Assembly: GCF_043195125.1 (NCBI RefSeq)
Contig: NZ_JBAFWR010000001.1
DNA: 64,000 nucleotides
Strand: one strand, 5' to 3'
DNA from: NCEH01 sp043195125
Lineage (GTDB): Bacteria > Pseudomonadota > Alphaproteobacteria > Rhizobiales > Xanthobacteraceae
The notes below the pieces were generated by a model, which saw only the letters and a program-made list of their open reading frames with translations, was not told the origin of the DNA and made no database searches. Made by a program: the position numbers and the translations under genes. The stretch's first letter is position 1. Every line of letters starts with the position of its first letter. Positions 50,486 to 60,389 of the stretch are shown one piece after another.

Positions 50486-52021
50486 TCAAGCTCCGCTGAT
50501 GGAAGGCAACACGTCGACGCCAGCCGCTTCGGCAAGCGCGCCGCTGCGCACGAGATCGATGGCGGCGGCCATGTCGGGATGGAAAAACCTATCGTCCTCG
50601 AGGTGCGGCACCCGCGCCCGCAAACGTGCCCGAACGCGCTCCAGCCGCGGGCTGGAGGCGAGCGGGGCGTGGAAATCGCAGCCCTGGGCGGCGGCAAGCA
50701 ATTCGATACCGATGATGCCGTGGGCGTTCTCCGCCATGGGGGCGAGCCGCCGCGCGCCATGGGCGGCCATGGACACGTGATCTTCCTGATTGGCCGAGGT
50801 GGGGATCGAATCCACGCTTGCGGGATAGGCCCGCTGCTTATTCTCCGACACCAGCGCGGCGGCGGTGACCTGCGCAATCATGAAGCCGGAATTCAGTCCG
50901 GGCCGGGGAGTGAGAAACGCCGGCAGGCCGGAGAGCGCGGGATCCACCAGCATGGCGATCCTGCGCTCGGCCAGCGCACCGATCTCGCACATCGCAAGCG
51001 CAATCATGTCGGCGGCGAATGCCACCGGCTCCGCATGAAAGTTTCCGCCCGAAAGCGCCTCCCCCGTCTGCCAAAAGATCAGCGGATTGTCCGAAACACC
51101 ATTGGCTTCGGTTGAGAGGGTCTCGGCGGCCTGGCGCAACAGATCGAGCACCGCGCCCATCACCTGGGGCTGGCAGCGCAGGCAATAGGGATCCTGGACC
51201 CGATCATCGCCGAGGCGGTGGGATTCGCGAATGACCGAGCCGGCCATGAGCGTCCTCAACGCATCGGCGGTTTCGATCTGCCCGCGATGGCGGCGCAAGG
51301 CATGGATGCGCGGATCGAACGGCGCGTCCGAGCCACGCGCGGCATCGGTGGAAAGGGCCCCCGTGACCAGCGCCGCGCGGAATGCGGTTTCCGCCGTGAA
51401 CAGACCGGTCAGCGCACAGGCGGTGGAAAACTGGGTTCCATTGAGCAGCGCCAGGCCCTCTTTCGGTCCGAGCGCCAAAGGGGCGAGCCCGGCCCGGGCC
51501 AAGGCCGCGTCGGCCGGCATGCGCTCGGTGCCGAACAGGCAATCCCCGACGCCGATCATCGCGGCGGTCATGTGCGCCAGTGGCGCGAGATCGCCGGACG
51601 CGCCGACCGATCCTTGGGCCGGCACCACCGGAACCAGCCCGCGCGCGACCATGGCCTCCAGAAACGCCAACGTGTGGGGGCGAACGCCGGATGCCCCCTG
51701 GGCAAGGCTCGCAAGCTTCAGCGCCATCATCAGCCGCACCACCGGCACCGGCATGGCCGCGCCCACGCCGGCCGCGTGGGACAAGACGATGTTGCGCTGC
51801 AGCGCAGCGAGATCCGCGGCATCGATGCGGACGCTGGCGAGCTTCCCGAAGCCTGTGTTGATGCCGTAAACCGGAGCGCCCGCCGCGACGATGGCGTCCA
51901 CCGTCTCAGCGCTGCGCCGCACATTTTCGGCGCAGCTTGGGTCGAGGGTGAGGGCGGCGCCGGCGGCGATGTCGCGCCACTGCGCCAATGGCACCGCGCC
52001 GGCGTTGAGGCGCACGCTCAT
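50486..52021 (-). CDS. hutH: histidine ammonia-lyase (HutH)
   Basis: 511 aa. The MIO prosthetic group comes from Ala-Ser-Gly in GSVGASGDLAPLAH near residue 145. Also GINTGFGKLA with the catalytic Tyr region (VYGINTG), and SDNPLIFW. It deaminates histidine to urocanate, the first step. ATG 52021 overlaps the hutI stop (ATGA). Confidence 0.97.
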   Translation of the reverse strand: MSVRLNAGAVPLAQWRDIAAGAALTLDPSCAENVRRSAETVDAIVAAGAPVYGINTGFGKLASVRIDAADLAALQRNIVLSHAAGVGAAMPVPVVRLMMALKLASLAQGASGVRPHTLAFLEAMVARGLVPVVPAQGSVGASGDLAPLAHMTAAMIGVGDCLFGTERMPADAALARAGLAPLALGPKEGLALLNGTQFSTACALTGLFTAETAFRAALVTGALSTDAARGSDAPFDPRIHALRRHRGQIETADALRTLMAGSVIRESHRLGDDRVQDPYCLRCQPQVMGAVLDLLRQAAETLSTEANGVSDNPLIFWQTGEALSGGNFHAEPVAFAADMIALAMCEIGALAERRIAMLVDPALSGLPAFLTPRPGLNSGFMIAQVTAAALVSENKQRAYPASVDSIPTSANQEDHVSMAAHGARRLAPMAENAHGIIGIELLAAAQGCDFHAPLASSPRLERVRARLRARVPHLEDDRFFHPDMAAAIDLVRSGALAEAAGVDVLPSISGA

Positions 52022-53223
52022 CTGCCCCTCCAGACGCGGGCGTGGAGCGGGTTGAAGCCGATGCGGTAGACCAGCTCGGCCGGCCGCTCGATGTCCCACA
52101 CCGCAAGATCGCAATCCTTGCCGGGCTCCAGGGTGCCGGTCCGCTTGAGCATCCCAAGCGCGCGCGCCGCTTCGCGCGTCACAGCGGCGATACATTCGGT
52201 CACCGTCAGGCGAAATAAAGTCGCGCCCATATTCATGGTGAGCAGAAGCGAGGTGAGCGGCGAAGTGCCGGGATTGCAATCGGTGGCAAGGGCGATGGGA
52301 ACCCCGGCGGCACGGAAGAGATCGACCGGCGGCGTCTTGGTTTCGCGAATGAAATAATAGGCGCCCGGCAGCAGCACCGCGACGGTGCCGGCCTTGCCCA
52401 TGGCCGCGGCTCCGGCGGCGTCCGCATGCTCCAGATGGTCCGCGGACAGGGCGCGAAAGCGCGCGGCGAGCTCGGCTCCATGAAGATTGCTGAGCTGGTC
52501 TGCGTGCAGCTTCACCGGCAGGGCGAGCGCGCGGGCGGCTTCAAACACGCGCGTGACCTGGGCGGGCGAGAAGGCGATGCCTTCGCAGAACGCATCCACC
52601 GCGTCCGCCAGCCCCTCTCCCGCCACGACCGGGAGCATCTGCGTGCAGATCGCATCGATGAAGGCGTCCTTGTCGCCGCCGGCTTCCGGTGGCAAGGCAT
52701 GGGCGCCGAGGAAAGTGGTCGTGACGGTGACGGGCCGGCGGTCGCCGAGCGCGCGGGCGGCGCGCAATTGGCGGCGCTCGGCCTCCAGGCTCAGGCCATA
52801 GCCGGACTTGATCTCGAGGGTGGTCACACCCTCCGCCAAGAGCGCATCGAGCCGCGGCAGGGCGGAGGCGACAAGCTCGTCCTCGCGCGCGGCGCGGGTG
52901 GCCTTCATGGTGGAGACGATGCCGCCGCCGGCCCGTGCGATCTCCTCATAGGGGACACCGGCGAGCCGCATCTCAAACTCGTTCGCGCGATCGCCGCCAT
53001 AGACCAGATGGGTGTGGCAATCGACGAGGCCGGGCGTGATCCAGCGTCCTGCGCAATCCACGGTCTCGATGGCATCGAATGCCGGCGCATCGGCGCGCGG
53101 ACCGGCGTAGAGGATGCGACCGTCGCGCGCCGCGATGAGGCCGTCTTCCACCACCCCGAGCCCCGGAAGCGCGGGCGCGAGGGTTGCAAGGCGGGCATTC
53201 CGCCAGATCCGGTCGCAGCGCAT
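52018..53223 (-). CDS. hutI: imidazolonepropionase (HutI)
   Basis: 401 aa, amidohydrolase fold. Metal-binding DCHTHLVYGGDRANEFEMRL near residue 72, FLGAHALPPE and LKLHADQLS-like (PVKLHADQLSNLHGAEL), and LATDCNPGTSPL. It opens the imidazolone ring to N-formimino-glutamate, the third step. ATG 53223; the first gene of the leftward hut operon, about 45 bp from the operator. Confidence 0.96.
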   Translation of the reverse strand: MRCDRIWRNARLATLAPALPGLGVVEDGLIAARDGRILYAGPRADAPAFDAIETVDCAGRWITPGLVDCHTHLVYGGDRANEFEMRLAGVPYEEIARAGGGIVSTMKATRAAREDELVASALPRLDALLAEGVTTLEIKSGYGLSLEAERRQLRAARALGDRRPVTVTTTFLGAHALPPEAGGDKDAFIDAICTQMLPVVAGEGLADAVDAFCEGIAFSPAQVTRVFEAARALALPVKLHADQLSNLHGAELAARFRALSADHLEHADAAGAAAMGKAGTVAVLLPGAYYFIRETKTPPVDLFRAAGVPIALATDCNPGTSPLTSLLLTMNMGATLFRLTVTECIAAVTREAARALGMLKRTGTLEPGKDCDLAVWDIERPAELVYRIGFNPLHARVWRGR

Positions 53224-53266
53224 GGCCGTCCCCTGTCACCAAATCCCATTGGCGGTGGCGCCGATA

Positions 53267-53278
53267 ATGTATATACAT
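53267..53278. promoter_or_regulatory. HutC operator (perfect palindrome)
   Basis: ATGTATATACAT lies in the 104-bp divergent region between hutI and hutF and could control both promoters. It fits the TGTATATACA core known for HutC repressors. Binding is relieved by urocanate in studied species. Confidence 0.82.
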
Positions 53279-53327
53279 AAATACGCGACTTCGCGCTTGT
53301 CCAGCCCTCTTCGAAAAAAGGAAAGCG

Positions 53328-54728
53328 ATGGTGCCGTCCCCTTCCCGGAGCCTCTGGTTTACAGACGCGCTGCTGCCCGACGGCTGGGTGCCGAGGGTCC
53401 GCCTTCACCTGTGCGACGGCGCCATCACCGAGATCGAGCGCGACGTGGCGCCGGTGGGCGGGGAAGAGCGACACGGACCGGTTGTGCCCGGGCTTCCCAA
53501 TCTCCACAGCCATGCCTTCCAACGCGGGCTTGCGGGCTTGGCCGAGGTGCGTGGGCCGGGCGAGGACAGCTTTTGGGGCTGGCGGGAGGTCATGTATCGC
53601 TTCGTCGACCGGATCGGCCCGGACGACGTGGAGGCACTGGCCGCCCTCGCTTACATGGAAATGCTGGAGAGCGGCTTCACCCGCGTCGGCGAATTCCATT
53701 ATCTCCATCATGACCCCGACGGCGCGGCCTATGCCGATCGTGCCGAACTTGCGGCGCGCATCGCCGCTGCCGCCGCCGATACCGGCATCGCCCTCACGCT
53801 CTTGCCGGTGTTCTACGCCCATTCAGGGTTCGGCGGCCTGGCGCCGGGCCACGGCCAGCGCCGGTTCATCAACGACCGCGATGGGTTCGCCGCCCTGATG
53901 GCCGCGAGCCGGGCTGCGGTGGCGCCACTGGAGGATGCCGTGGTCGGCATCGCCCCCCACAGCCTGCGGGCCGCGAGCCTCGAAGACATCAACGCCATCC
54001 TTCCGCTCGCCGCCGGCGGGCCGGTCCATATCCATGTGGCCGAGCAGACCAAGGAAGTGGAGGACTGCCGCGCATGGAGCGGGCGGCGGCCGGTCGAGCT
54101 TCTGTTCGAGCGCGCGCCGGTCGATGCGCGCTGGTGCCTCATCCACGCCACCCACATGACCGAGGGCGAAACCCGCCAATTGGCGCAGAGCCAAGCCGTC
54201 GCCGGCCTATGCCCGATCACCGAAGCCAATCTCGGCGACGGGATATTCCCGGCCGCCGAATTTGCCCGCAGCGGCGGACGCTACGGCATCGGTTCCGATT
54301 CCAATGTGCTCGTGGATGCGGCGGAGGAATTGCGCACCCTCGAATATGGCCAGCGGCTGCGCCTGCGTGCGCGCAATGTCCTCGCGGGCGAGGTGACGAT
54401 CGGAAAGGCCCAGCGCTCCACCGGCCGCGCGCTGTTCGATGCGGCTCTCGCCGGGGGCGGACAGGCGCTGCAGGCGCCGCGCGGCGCGACGGGCTGGGGC
54501 ATCGCGGTCGGCGCGCCGGCCGATTTGGTCACGCTCGATCCCGGCCGCTCCGCCCTTGTTGGACGCGCGGGCGACGCCTGGCTCGACGGCTGGATTTTCG
54601 GGGCGCGCGGCGGCGCGGTGGACGGTGTCTGGCGTCGCGGACGCAAATATGTGACGAACGGGCTTCACAACGACCATGAACGGATCCGCGGCAGGTTCGC
54701 GCGCGTGATGGAAAGAGTGCTGGCGTGA
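53328..54728 (+). CDS. hutF: formimidoylglutamate deiminase (HutF)
   Basis: 466 aa, amidohydrolase family: GLPNLHSHAFQRGLAGLAEV, TRVGEFHYLHHDPDG, PVHIHVAEQTKEVEDC and GIGSDSNVLVDAAEELR. It deiminates N-formimino-glutamate to N-formyl-glutamate. Together with HutG this defines the five-step pathway. A strong AAGGAAAG site precedes ATG 53328. The following hutC overlaps as GTGA. Confidence 0.95.
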   Translation: MVPSPSRSLWFTDALLPDGWVPRVRLHLCDGAITEIERDVAPVGGEERHGPVVPGLPNLHSHAFQRGLAGLAEVRGPGEDSFWGWREVMYRFVDRIGPDDVEALAALAYMEMLESGFTRVGEFHYLHHDPDGAAYADRAELAARIAAAAADTGIALTLLPVFYAHSGFGGLAPGHGQRRFINDRDGFAALMAASRAAVAPLEDAVVGIAPHSLRAASLEDINAILPLAAGGPVHIHVAEQTKEVEDCRAWSGRRPVELLFERAPVDARWCLIHATHMTEGETRQLAQSQAVAGLCPITEANLGDGIFPAAEFARSGGRYGIGSDSNVLVDAAEELRTLEYGQRLRLRARNVLAGEVTIGKAQRSTGRALFDAALAGGGQALQAPRGATGWGIAVGAPADLVTLDPGRSALVGRAGDAWLDGWIFGARGGAVDGVWRRGRKYVTNGLHNDHERIRGRFARVMERVLA

Positions 54729-55480
54729 GCGAAGCGGTCGAAAATCCTCTCAGGGACAAGACGTCGACGCTCAATCGGCGCATCAGGGCCGATATCGAAG
54801 CCAAGATCCTGTCCGGCGAATGGGGGCCGGGATACCGCATCCCCTATGAGCACGAGCTGATGGCGCAATATGGCTGCGCCCGCATGACCGTGAACAAGGT
54901 GGTATCCGAGCTGGCTGCGGCGGGGCTGGTGGAGCGTCGCCGCAGGGCGGGATCGTTCGTCGCCGCGCCGCGCATCCAATCGGCGATTCTTCAGATCCCC
55001 GATATCGAGGCCGAGATCACCTTGCGGGGCGAGACCTATCGCTACGAATTGCTGCGTTTGCAGCGCCGCCGCGCGGACCGGCGCGTGGCGCTGGAGTGGG
55101 AGCTGACGCCGCACGGCGACGTGCTGGAGCTGGAATGCCGGCACATGGCCGGCCTGCGCCCCTTTGCGCTGGAACGACGGCTCATCAACATCGCCGCGGT
55201 GCCCGAGGCGGCGGAGGTGGATTTCTCGCGCCAATCTCCCGGCTCGTGGCTGGTTGGTCACGTTCCTTGGACCGAGGCCGAGCACCACATCACCGCCGTC
55301 AATGCCTCGAGCGAAATGGCGACGCTGCTCGACATTCCGGACCGCGCCGCCTGCCTGGAGCTGCAACGCCGCACCTGGCGCGGCGACGAGAACATCACGT
55401 TCGTGCGTCAGACCTTCCGGGGCGATCTGTTCAACCTGGTTGCCCGCTTCACCCCCTCGCAGACCTCCTCCGGCGGCTGA
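54725..55480 (+). CDS. hutC: histidine utilisation repressor (HutC, GntR family)
   Basis: 251 aa. An N-terminal winged-helix domain (ADIEAKILSGEWGPGYRIPY; MTVNKVVSELAAAGLVERRR) is followed by a UTRA ligand domain. The family binds urocanate and represses hut genes. GTG 54725 overlaps hutF, so it is autoregulated with hutF through the operator at 53267. Confidence 0.93.
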   Translation: MSEAVENPLRDKTSTLNRRIRADIEAKILSGEWGPGYRIPYEHELMAQYGCARMTVNKVVSELAAAGLVERRRRAGSFVAAPRIQSAILQIPDIEAEITLRGETYRYELLRLQRRRADRRVALEWELTPHGDVLELECRHMAGLRPFALERRLINIAAVPEAAEVDFSRQSPGSWLVGHVPWTEAEHHITAVNASSEMATLLDIPDRAACLELQRRTWRGDENITFVRQTFRGDLFNLVARFTPSQTSSGG

Positions 55481-55505
55481 AGCGCGGGTGCGCCCGGCGG
55501 AGCGC

Positions 55506-56450
55506 TCAGCTGCCGCCGAACACCGACCAGCGCATGGCCTTCGCCAATTGCTCCAGGGCGATCGAGCCGAGCACCGAATTGCCGAAACGGTCGAGCCCCG
55601 GCGACCAGACCGCGATCGAGGCCTTGCCCGGCGCCACCGCCAGGATGCCGCCGCCCACACCGCTCTTTCCCGGCAGGCCGACGCGGAAGGCGAAATCGCC
55701 CGAGCCGTCATAATGGCCGCAGGTGAGCATCAAGGCCGCGATGCGGCGCGCCCGCTCCGACGTGACGACCGTGCGTCCGGTGGTGGGAATCTTGCCGCCG
55801 AAGGCGATGTATCGGCCCGCCATGGCCAATTGGCGCGCCGTCATGGTGATCGCGCAATGGTGGAAATAGACCCCGAGCGCGTGGTCCACCGGATGCTCCA
55901 GCACGTTGAACGCGCGCATGTAATTGGCGAGCGCCGTATTGAGAAAGCCGGTCTGCTTCTCCGAGCGCGCCACATTCTCGTCGATCGCCACGTCCTCGTC
56001 GTCGGCGATGAAGCGGATGAAGCGCAGGATGGAGCCGAGCGCCTCGCGCGGCTGGTGGCCGGAGAGCAGCACGTCGGTGACCGCGATGGCGCCAGCATTG
56101 ATGAAGGGATTGCGCGGCTTGCCCTTCTCATATTCCAGCTGGACGATGGAATTGAACGCATTGCCCGAGGGCTCGCGGCCGACACGGTTCCACAGATTGT
56201 CGCCGAGCTGCCCCAGCGCCAAAGTCAGCGTGAACACCTTCGAGATGCTCTGGATCGAGAAGGCGGTCTCAAAATCGCCGGCGCAGATCATCTCGCCGTC
56301 TGCGGTGGTCACGGCGATGGCGAACTGGTCCAGCGGCACCTTGGCGAGTTCGGGAATATAGCTCGCCACTGTCCCGCGCTCGGTGCGCTTTGCCATGTCG
56401 GCGGCGATGTCCGCCACCACCTGCCTCAATTCCGGCTTGAAATCCGACAC
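55506..56450 (-). CDS. glsA: glutaminase (GlsA-type)
   Basis: 314 aa, serine-hydrolase-like family. Active-site pattern: Ser-x-x-Lys in FSIQSISKVFTL, followed by NPFINAGAIAVTD and later GLPGKSGVGGGI. It converts glutamine to glutamate and ammonia. The start is GTG 56450 with GGAGG six bases before it; a much longer in-frame extension upstream is not coding. It converges on hutC over a 25-bp gap. Confidence 0.95.
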   Translation of the reverse strand: MSDFKPELRQVVADIAADMAKRTERGTVASYIPELAKVPLDQFAIAVTTADGEMICAGDFETAFSIQSISKVFTLTLALGQLGDNLWNRVGREPSGNAFNSIVQLEYEKGKPRNPFINAGAIAVTDVLLSGHQPREALGSILRFIRFIADDEDVAIDENVARSEKQTGFLNTALANYMRAFNVLEHPVDHALGVYFHHCAITMTARQLAMAGRYIAFGGKIPTTGRTVVTSERARRIAALMLTCGHYDGSGDFAFRVGLPGKSGVGGGILAVAPGKASIAVWSPGLDRFGNSVLGSIALEQLAKAMRWSVFGGS

Positions 56451-56558
56451 CCCGGTCCTCCCCTTGAACACTGAGCGACTATAGCTCTCGCAGGCGCGAA
56501 GGGTAGCCGGCCGCGCCGCACAGGCTATGCTGCGCGCCCGTTTCCCAATCGGTGCGTC

Positions 56559-58004
56559 ATGCCGCCTTCCCCTGCCCTGGTCTGGTTCCGCGACGATCTG
56601 CGGCTCGCCGACAATCCCGCCCTTACCCACGCCGCGCGGGATGGGCGGCCGGTGGCGGCGCTTTATGTGCTGGATGAAATTTCGCCCGGCGTGCGCCCGC
56701 TCGGCGGGGCGGCGCGCTGGTGGCTGGCCCAGTCTCTGAAAGCACTGATGCGCGACCTCGGCGCGCACGGCATTCCCCTGATCCTGCGCCGGGGTCGGGC
56801 GGGCGAGATCGTTCCGGCGCTGGCGCGGGCGCTGGGTGCCGGGCTCGTCACGCTCAACAGCCGGCCCGGAACGGCGGAGCGTACCATCGACGCGCAGGTC
56901 GCGGCCGCCCTGCGGGCCGAGGGCGGCGAGGTGCACCTGTTCAACGGCCATCTGCTCCACGAATTGGGATCGGTACGCACGGCGGCGGGCACCTTGCCGC
57001 GCACATTCTCTGCCTTTCACCGCGCCGCCCTGAAAGATTGGGTGCCACGCCCGCCCCTGCCCGTTCCGCCGCGCCTGGAGGCCGCCCGCCACGCACAGGC
57101 AAGCGAAGATCTCGCCCAATGGGCGCTCGAACCTTCCCGCCCCGATTGGGCGCACGGCCTGCGCGCCGCATGGCGGGCCGGAGAAGCGGCGGCGCGGGAG
57201 CGATTGCACGCCTTTTTCTCCACCGGGCTCTCCGGTTATGCGGAGCTGCGCGACCGGCCGGACATGGACCACGTCTCGCGCCTGTCGCCGCACCTGCGCT
57301 GGGGCGAGATATCGCCTCGGCAGGTCCTCTCCGCCGCCCAGCACGCCGTGGAGGCAGAGGGGCTATCGCCCCGCGATGGGGAGAAGTTCACGGCCGAACT
57401 GTATTGGCGCGAATTCAACCACCACATTCTGAATACGGCGCCGGACCTTGCGACACGCAACCTCAATGCCGCCTTCGACGCCTTTCCCTGGCGCGATGCG
57501 CCCGAGGAGAGCGCGGCATGGCAGAGCGGCCGCACCGGCTATCCCATCGTGGATGCCGCCATGCGGCAGCTCTGGCAGACGGGTTGGATGCACAATCGCA
57601 TGCGCATGGTGGTCGCTTCGTTCCTCTCCAAGCACCTGCTGGTGGACTGGCGCGCTGGGGAGCGTTGGTTCTGGGATACGTTGGTGGATGCGGACGCCGC
57701 GAGCAATCCGGGCAATTGGCAATGGGTCGCCGGCAGCGGGGTCGATGCCGCGCCTTATTTCCGCATCTTCAATCCGGTGCTCCAGGGCGAGAAGTTCGAT
57801 CCCGACGGGGCCTATGTGCGCGCCTTCGTGCCGGAGCTGTCCGGCCTGCCGCCGGCACTGATCCACAAGCCCTGGACGGGCGATGCCGCCGCTTTGTCGC
57901 GGGCCGGCGTGCGGCTCGGCAGCACCTATCCCCATCCCATCGTGGACCACGCCCAAGCCCGCGCCCGGGCGCTGCGCGCGTTCGAGCAGATAAAGGCCGC
58001 ATGA
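56559..58004 (+). CDS. phrB: deoxyribodipyrimidine photolyase (CPD class I)
   Basis: 481 aa. The antenna-binding N-terminal domain starts ALVWFRDDLRLADNPALTHA. FAD-binding domain signatures include RMVVASFLSKHLLVDWRAGE and the Trp-rich NPGNWQWVAGSGVDAAPYFR with FNPVLQGEKFDPDGAYVRAF. It repairs UV dimers with blue light. The gene has no obvious operon partners. Confidence 0.95.
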   Translation: MPPSPALVWFRDDLRLADNPALTHAARDGRPVAALYVLDEISPGVRPLGGAARWWLAQSLKALMRDLGAHGIPLILRRGRAGEIVPALARALGAGLVTLNSRPGTAERTIDAQVAAALRAEGGEVHLFNGHLLHELGSVRTAAGTLPRTFSAFHRAALKDWVPRPPLPVPPRLEAARHAQASEDLAQWALEPSRPDWAHGLRAAWRAGEAAARERLHAFFSTGLSGYAELRDRPDMDHVSRLSPHLRWGEISPRQVLSAAQHAVEAEGLSPRDGEKFTAELYWREFNHHILNTAPDLATRNLNAAFDAFPWRDAPEESAAWQSGRTGYPIVDAAMRQLWQTGWMHNRMRMVVASFLSKHLLVDWRAGERWFWDTLVDADAASNPGNWQWVAGSGVDAAPYFRIFNPVLQGEKFDPDGAYVRAFVPELSGLPPALIHKPWTGDAAALSRAGVRLGSTYPHPIVDHAQARARALRAFEQIKAA

Positions 58005-58166
58005 CGCCCGCCTGGAGCCGCGCGCCGCAGGGCCAAGCTATGGCGCGGCCGCAGGCTTCCCGCTACACCGGGCCGGCCGGCGAATCGCGCGCGAGCGCGG
58101 CGCGCAAAGCCAGCGCCGGCAGGACATTCGGCACGCGCGGCGCCGGGCCGCGGCGAGGATCAAGCG
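58005..58166. other. short intergenic stretch, no element seen
   Basis: The 162 bases between photolyase and acyltransferase genes are GC-rich. I see no gene, terminator or promoter that I would defend. Confidence 0.6.
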
Positions 58167-59243
58167 ATGCGGGAAACCCTCTACTCCTTGCAGATCCTGC
58201 GCTTCCTCGCAGCCGCCTTGGTCATGCTGTCCCATGTCGAGCACAGCCTTTCCGGCTTTCGCGAGCGCTTCGGGTCGGAGGTGCTCATCTTCGGGATTTC
58301 CGGCGATCTCGGGGTCCGCATCTTCTTCGTCATCAGCGGCTTCATCATGGTCTATATCGCCCATGACGCGTTCGGAAAGCCGGGGGCGCCGGGGCGGTTT
58401 CTCGCCGCGCGCATCGTGCGCGTGGTGCCGCTCTATTGGCTGCTGACGACGCTGCAGATTTTGGTCTTTTTGCTGCTCGCGCGCCTCGGCGATCCCTCGG
58501 GCGCCGCGCTGCTCTCCGTGCCGGAAGTGGTGAAGAGCTATTTCTTCATTCCCTACTTCAATCTCTACGCGCAGCATCGGCCGATCCTGTCCCAGGGCTG
58601 GACGCTGAACTATGAGATGTTCTTCTACCTCGCCTTCGCCGCCAGCCTTTTCCTGCGGCGCAGCTTGGGCCTGTTCGTGCTGGTGGCGCTGCTGCTCGGC
58701 CTGATCGCGGCGGGAACGCTGGACTGGCAGCAGGATGCCATGCGGGCCTGGACCCATTCGATCCTGCTGGAATTCATCATCGGCATCGCCCTCGCGCTGG
58801 TGAAGCTGCACCTCATGCGCAGCGGGCGCGGCGTGCTGGCGTTCCGCCATGTCCTTCCCGCCTGCCTGGCGCTGATCGTCGCTGTGACGGCCTTTCCCCA
58901 GCTGGTGCCGGCGGCGCATACGCTGGTGGCGATGCTCACCGTGGGGCTATGCGTGCTGTGCGTGGATGCCAACCCGGCGCGGCCGGCGGTGGGCATTCTC
59001 GTGGTGCTGGGAAATGCCTCCTACAGCCTCTATCTCAGCCACAGCTTCATTTTTCTGTTCGTCGATCCGGTCTGGCGCAAACTGTTCGGCGGGCAGTATC
59101 TCGGCTTCTATTTTCTGCTTGTCACCTCGGCCGCGCTCGCCCTTGGCTATCTCACCTATCGCTGCATCGAGCTGCCCATGAACGGGTTTTTGCGCACCGC
59201 GCTTCTGCGCCGCAGCGCGCGCCCGGCCCCGGTGCCGCGATGA
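58167..59243 (+). CDS. acyltransferase 3 family membrane protein (OafA-like)
   Basis: 358 aa with about ten TM helices. The conserved His is in VMLSHVEHSLSGF, and VRIFFVISGFIMVYIA follows. Later LSQGWTLNYEMFFYLAFAAS is the typical membrane-acyltransferase motif. Such proteins O-acetylate exopolysaccharide, LPS or peptidoglycan. The start at 58167 gives a complete N-terminal helix. Confidence 0.9.
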   Translation: MRETLYSLQILRFLAAALVMLSHVEHSLSGFRERFGSEVLIFGISGDLGVRIFFVISGFIMVYIAHDAFGKPGAPGRFLAARIVRVVPLYWLLTTLQILVFLLLARLGDPSGAALLSVPEVVKSYFFIPYFNLYAQHRPILSQGWTLNYEMFFYLAFAASLFLRRSLGLFVLVALLLGLIAAGTLDWQQDAMRAWTHSILLEFIIGIALALVKLHLMRSGRGVLAFRHVLPACLALIVAVTAFPQLVPAAHTLVAMLTVGLCVLCVDANPARPAVGILVVLGNASYSLYLSHSFIFLFVDPVWRKLFGGQYLGFYFLLVTSAALALGYLTYRCIELPMNGFLRTALLRRSARPAPVPR

Positions 59244-59321
59244 CCGCCGCAAGCCCGCGCAGGTTGCCGCTGGTGAGCGGCTTCGGTAACGTTCGCTCGC
59301 CATCTGGAGCACGGTTATTCC

Positions 59322-60353
59322 ATGAATATACGTAACGGCCTTGTTGAATCCATCGGCCACACCCCGCTCATCCGCCTGAAGAAGGCGTCCGAGGAGACCG
59401 GGTGCACCATTCTGGGCAAGGCGGAATTCCTCAATCCGGGGCAGTCGGTGAAGGATCGCGCGGCGCTCGGCATCATCCAGGATGCGATCGCGAAAGGCAC
59501 GCTCCAGCCTGGCGGGGTGATCGTGGAAGGCACGGCGGGCAATACCGGCATCGGCCTGGCGCTGGTGGCGGCGCCCTTCGGCTTCAAGACCGTGATCGTC
59601 ATTCCCGAGACCCAGTCCCAGGAAAAGAAGGACATGCTGCGCCTCGCCGGCGCCACGCTCGTGGAAGTGCCGGCGGTGCCTTACTCCAACCCGAACAATT
59701 ACGTGAAGGTCTCCGGCCGCCTCGCCGAGGCCCTCGCCAAGACCGAGCCGAACGGCGCCATCTGGGCCAACCAGTTCGACAATGTGGCCAACCGCCAGGC
59801 CCATATCGACACCACCGGCCCGGAAATCTACGACCAGACCGACGGCAAGGTGGACGGATTCGTGTGCGCGGTGGGCACCGGCGGCACGCTCGCCGGCATC
59901 GGCATCGCGCTCAAAGCACGCAACCCCAACATCAAGATCGCGCTCGCCGACCCGTTCGGCGCGGCGCTGTATTCCTATTACACCACCGGCGTGCTGCACG
60001 CGGAGGGCTCGTCCATCACCGAAGGCATCGGCCAGGGGCGCATCACCGCGAACCTGGAGGGCGCGCCCGTAGATTTCGCCTATCAGATCCCGGACGCCGA
60101 AGCGGTGCAGATCGTGTTCGACCTGCTGGAGCACGAGGGCCTGTGCCTCGGCGGCTCGTCCGGCATCAATATCGCCGGCGCGATCCGCCTCGCGAAGGAT
60201 CTCGGGCCGGGGCATACCATCGTCACCATTCTCTGCGACTACGGCACGCGCTATCAGTCGAAGCTGTTCAATCCCGAATTCCTGCGCTCCAAGGATCTGC
60301 CCGTGCCGGGCTGGCTGGAACGCAAGAGCGAGGTACCGAACGTTCTCGTGTGA
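59322..60353 (+). CDS. cysK: cysteine synthase A (O-acetylserine sulfhydrylase)
   Basis: 343 aa, PLP fold II. The PLP Lys is in NPGQSVKDRAA near residue 44; EGTAGNTGIG replaces the usual EPTSGNTG; the Gly-rich AVGTGGTLAGIG is present. Some 20-30 residues longer than E. coli CysK because of a C-terminal tail. It makes cysteine from O-acetylserine and sulfide. The sulfurtransferase follows after 36 bp, suggesting a sulfur-metabolism pair. Confidence 0.94.
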   Translation: MNIRNGLVESIGHTPLIRLKKASEETGCTILGKAEFLNPGQSVKDRAALGIIQDAIAKGTLQPGGVIVEGTAGNTGIGLALVAAPFGFKTVIVIPETQSQEKKDMLRLAGATLVEVPAVPYSNPNNYVKVSGRLAEALAKTEPNGAIWANQFDNVANRQAHIDTTGPEIYDQTDGKVDGFVCAVGTGGTLAGIGIALKARNPNIKIALADPFGAALYSYYTTGVLHAEGSSITEGIGQGRITANLEGAPVDFAYQIPDAEAVQIVFDLLEHEGLCLGGSSGINIAGAIRLAKDLGPGHTIVTILCDYGTRYQSKLFNPEFLRSKDLPVPGWLERKSEVPNVLV

Positions 60354-60389
60354 TCCTCGCCGCCCTTCCTCCAACGCGGAATCCCGTTC

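Noticed and set aside
50485..50877. N-terminal extension of HutG upstream of GTG 50484
   Set aside because: The upstream frame lies wholly within hutH and reads as low-complexity shadow; the homologous part starts at TLSFPDW.
53905..55711. Minus-strand frames opposite hutF and hutC
   Set aside because: Antisense to well-supported genes, with Arg/Pro/Ser-rich composition.
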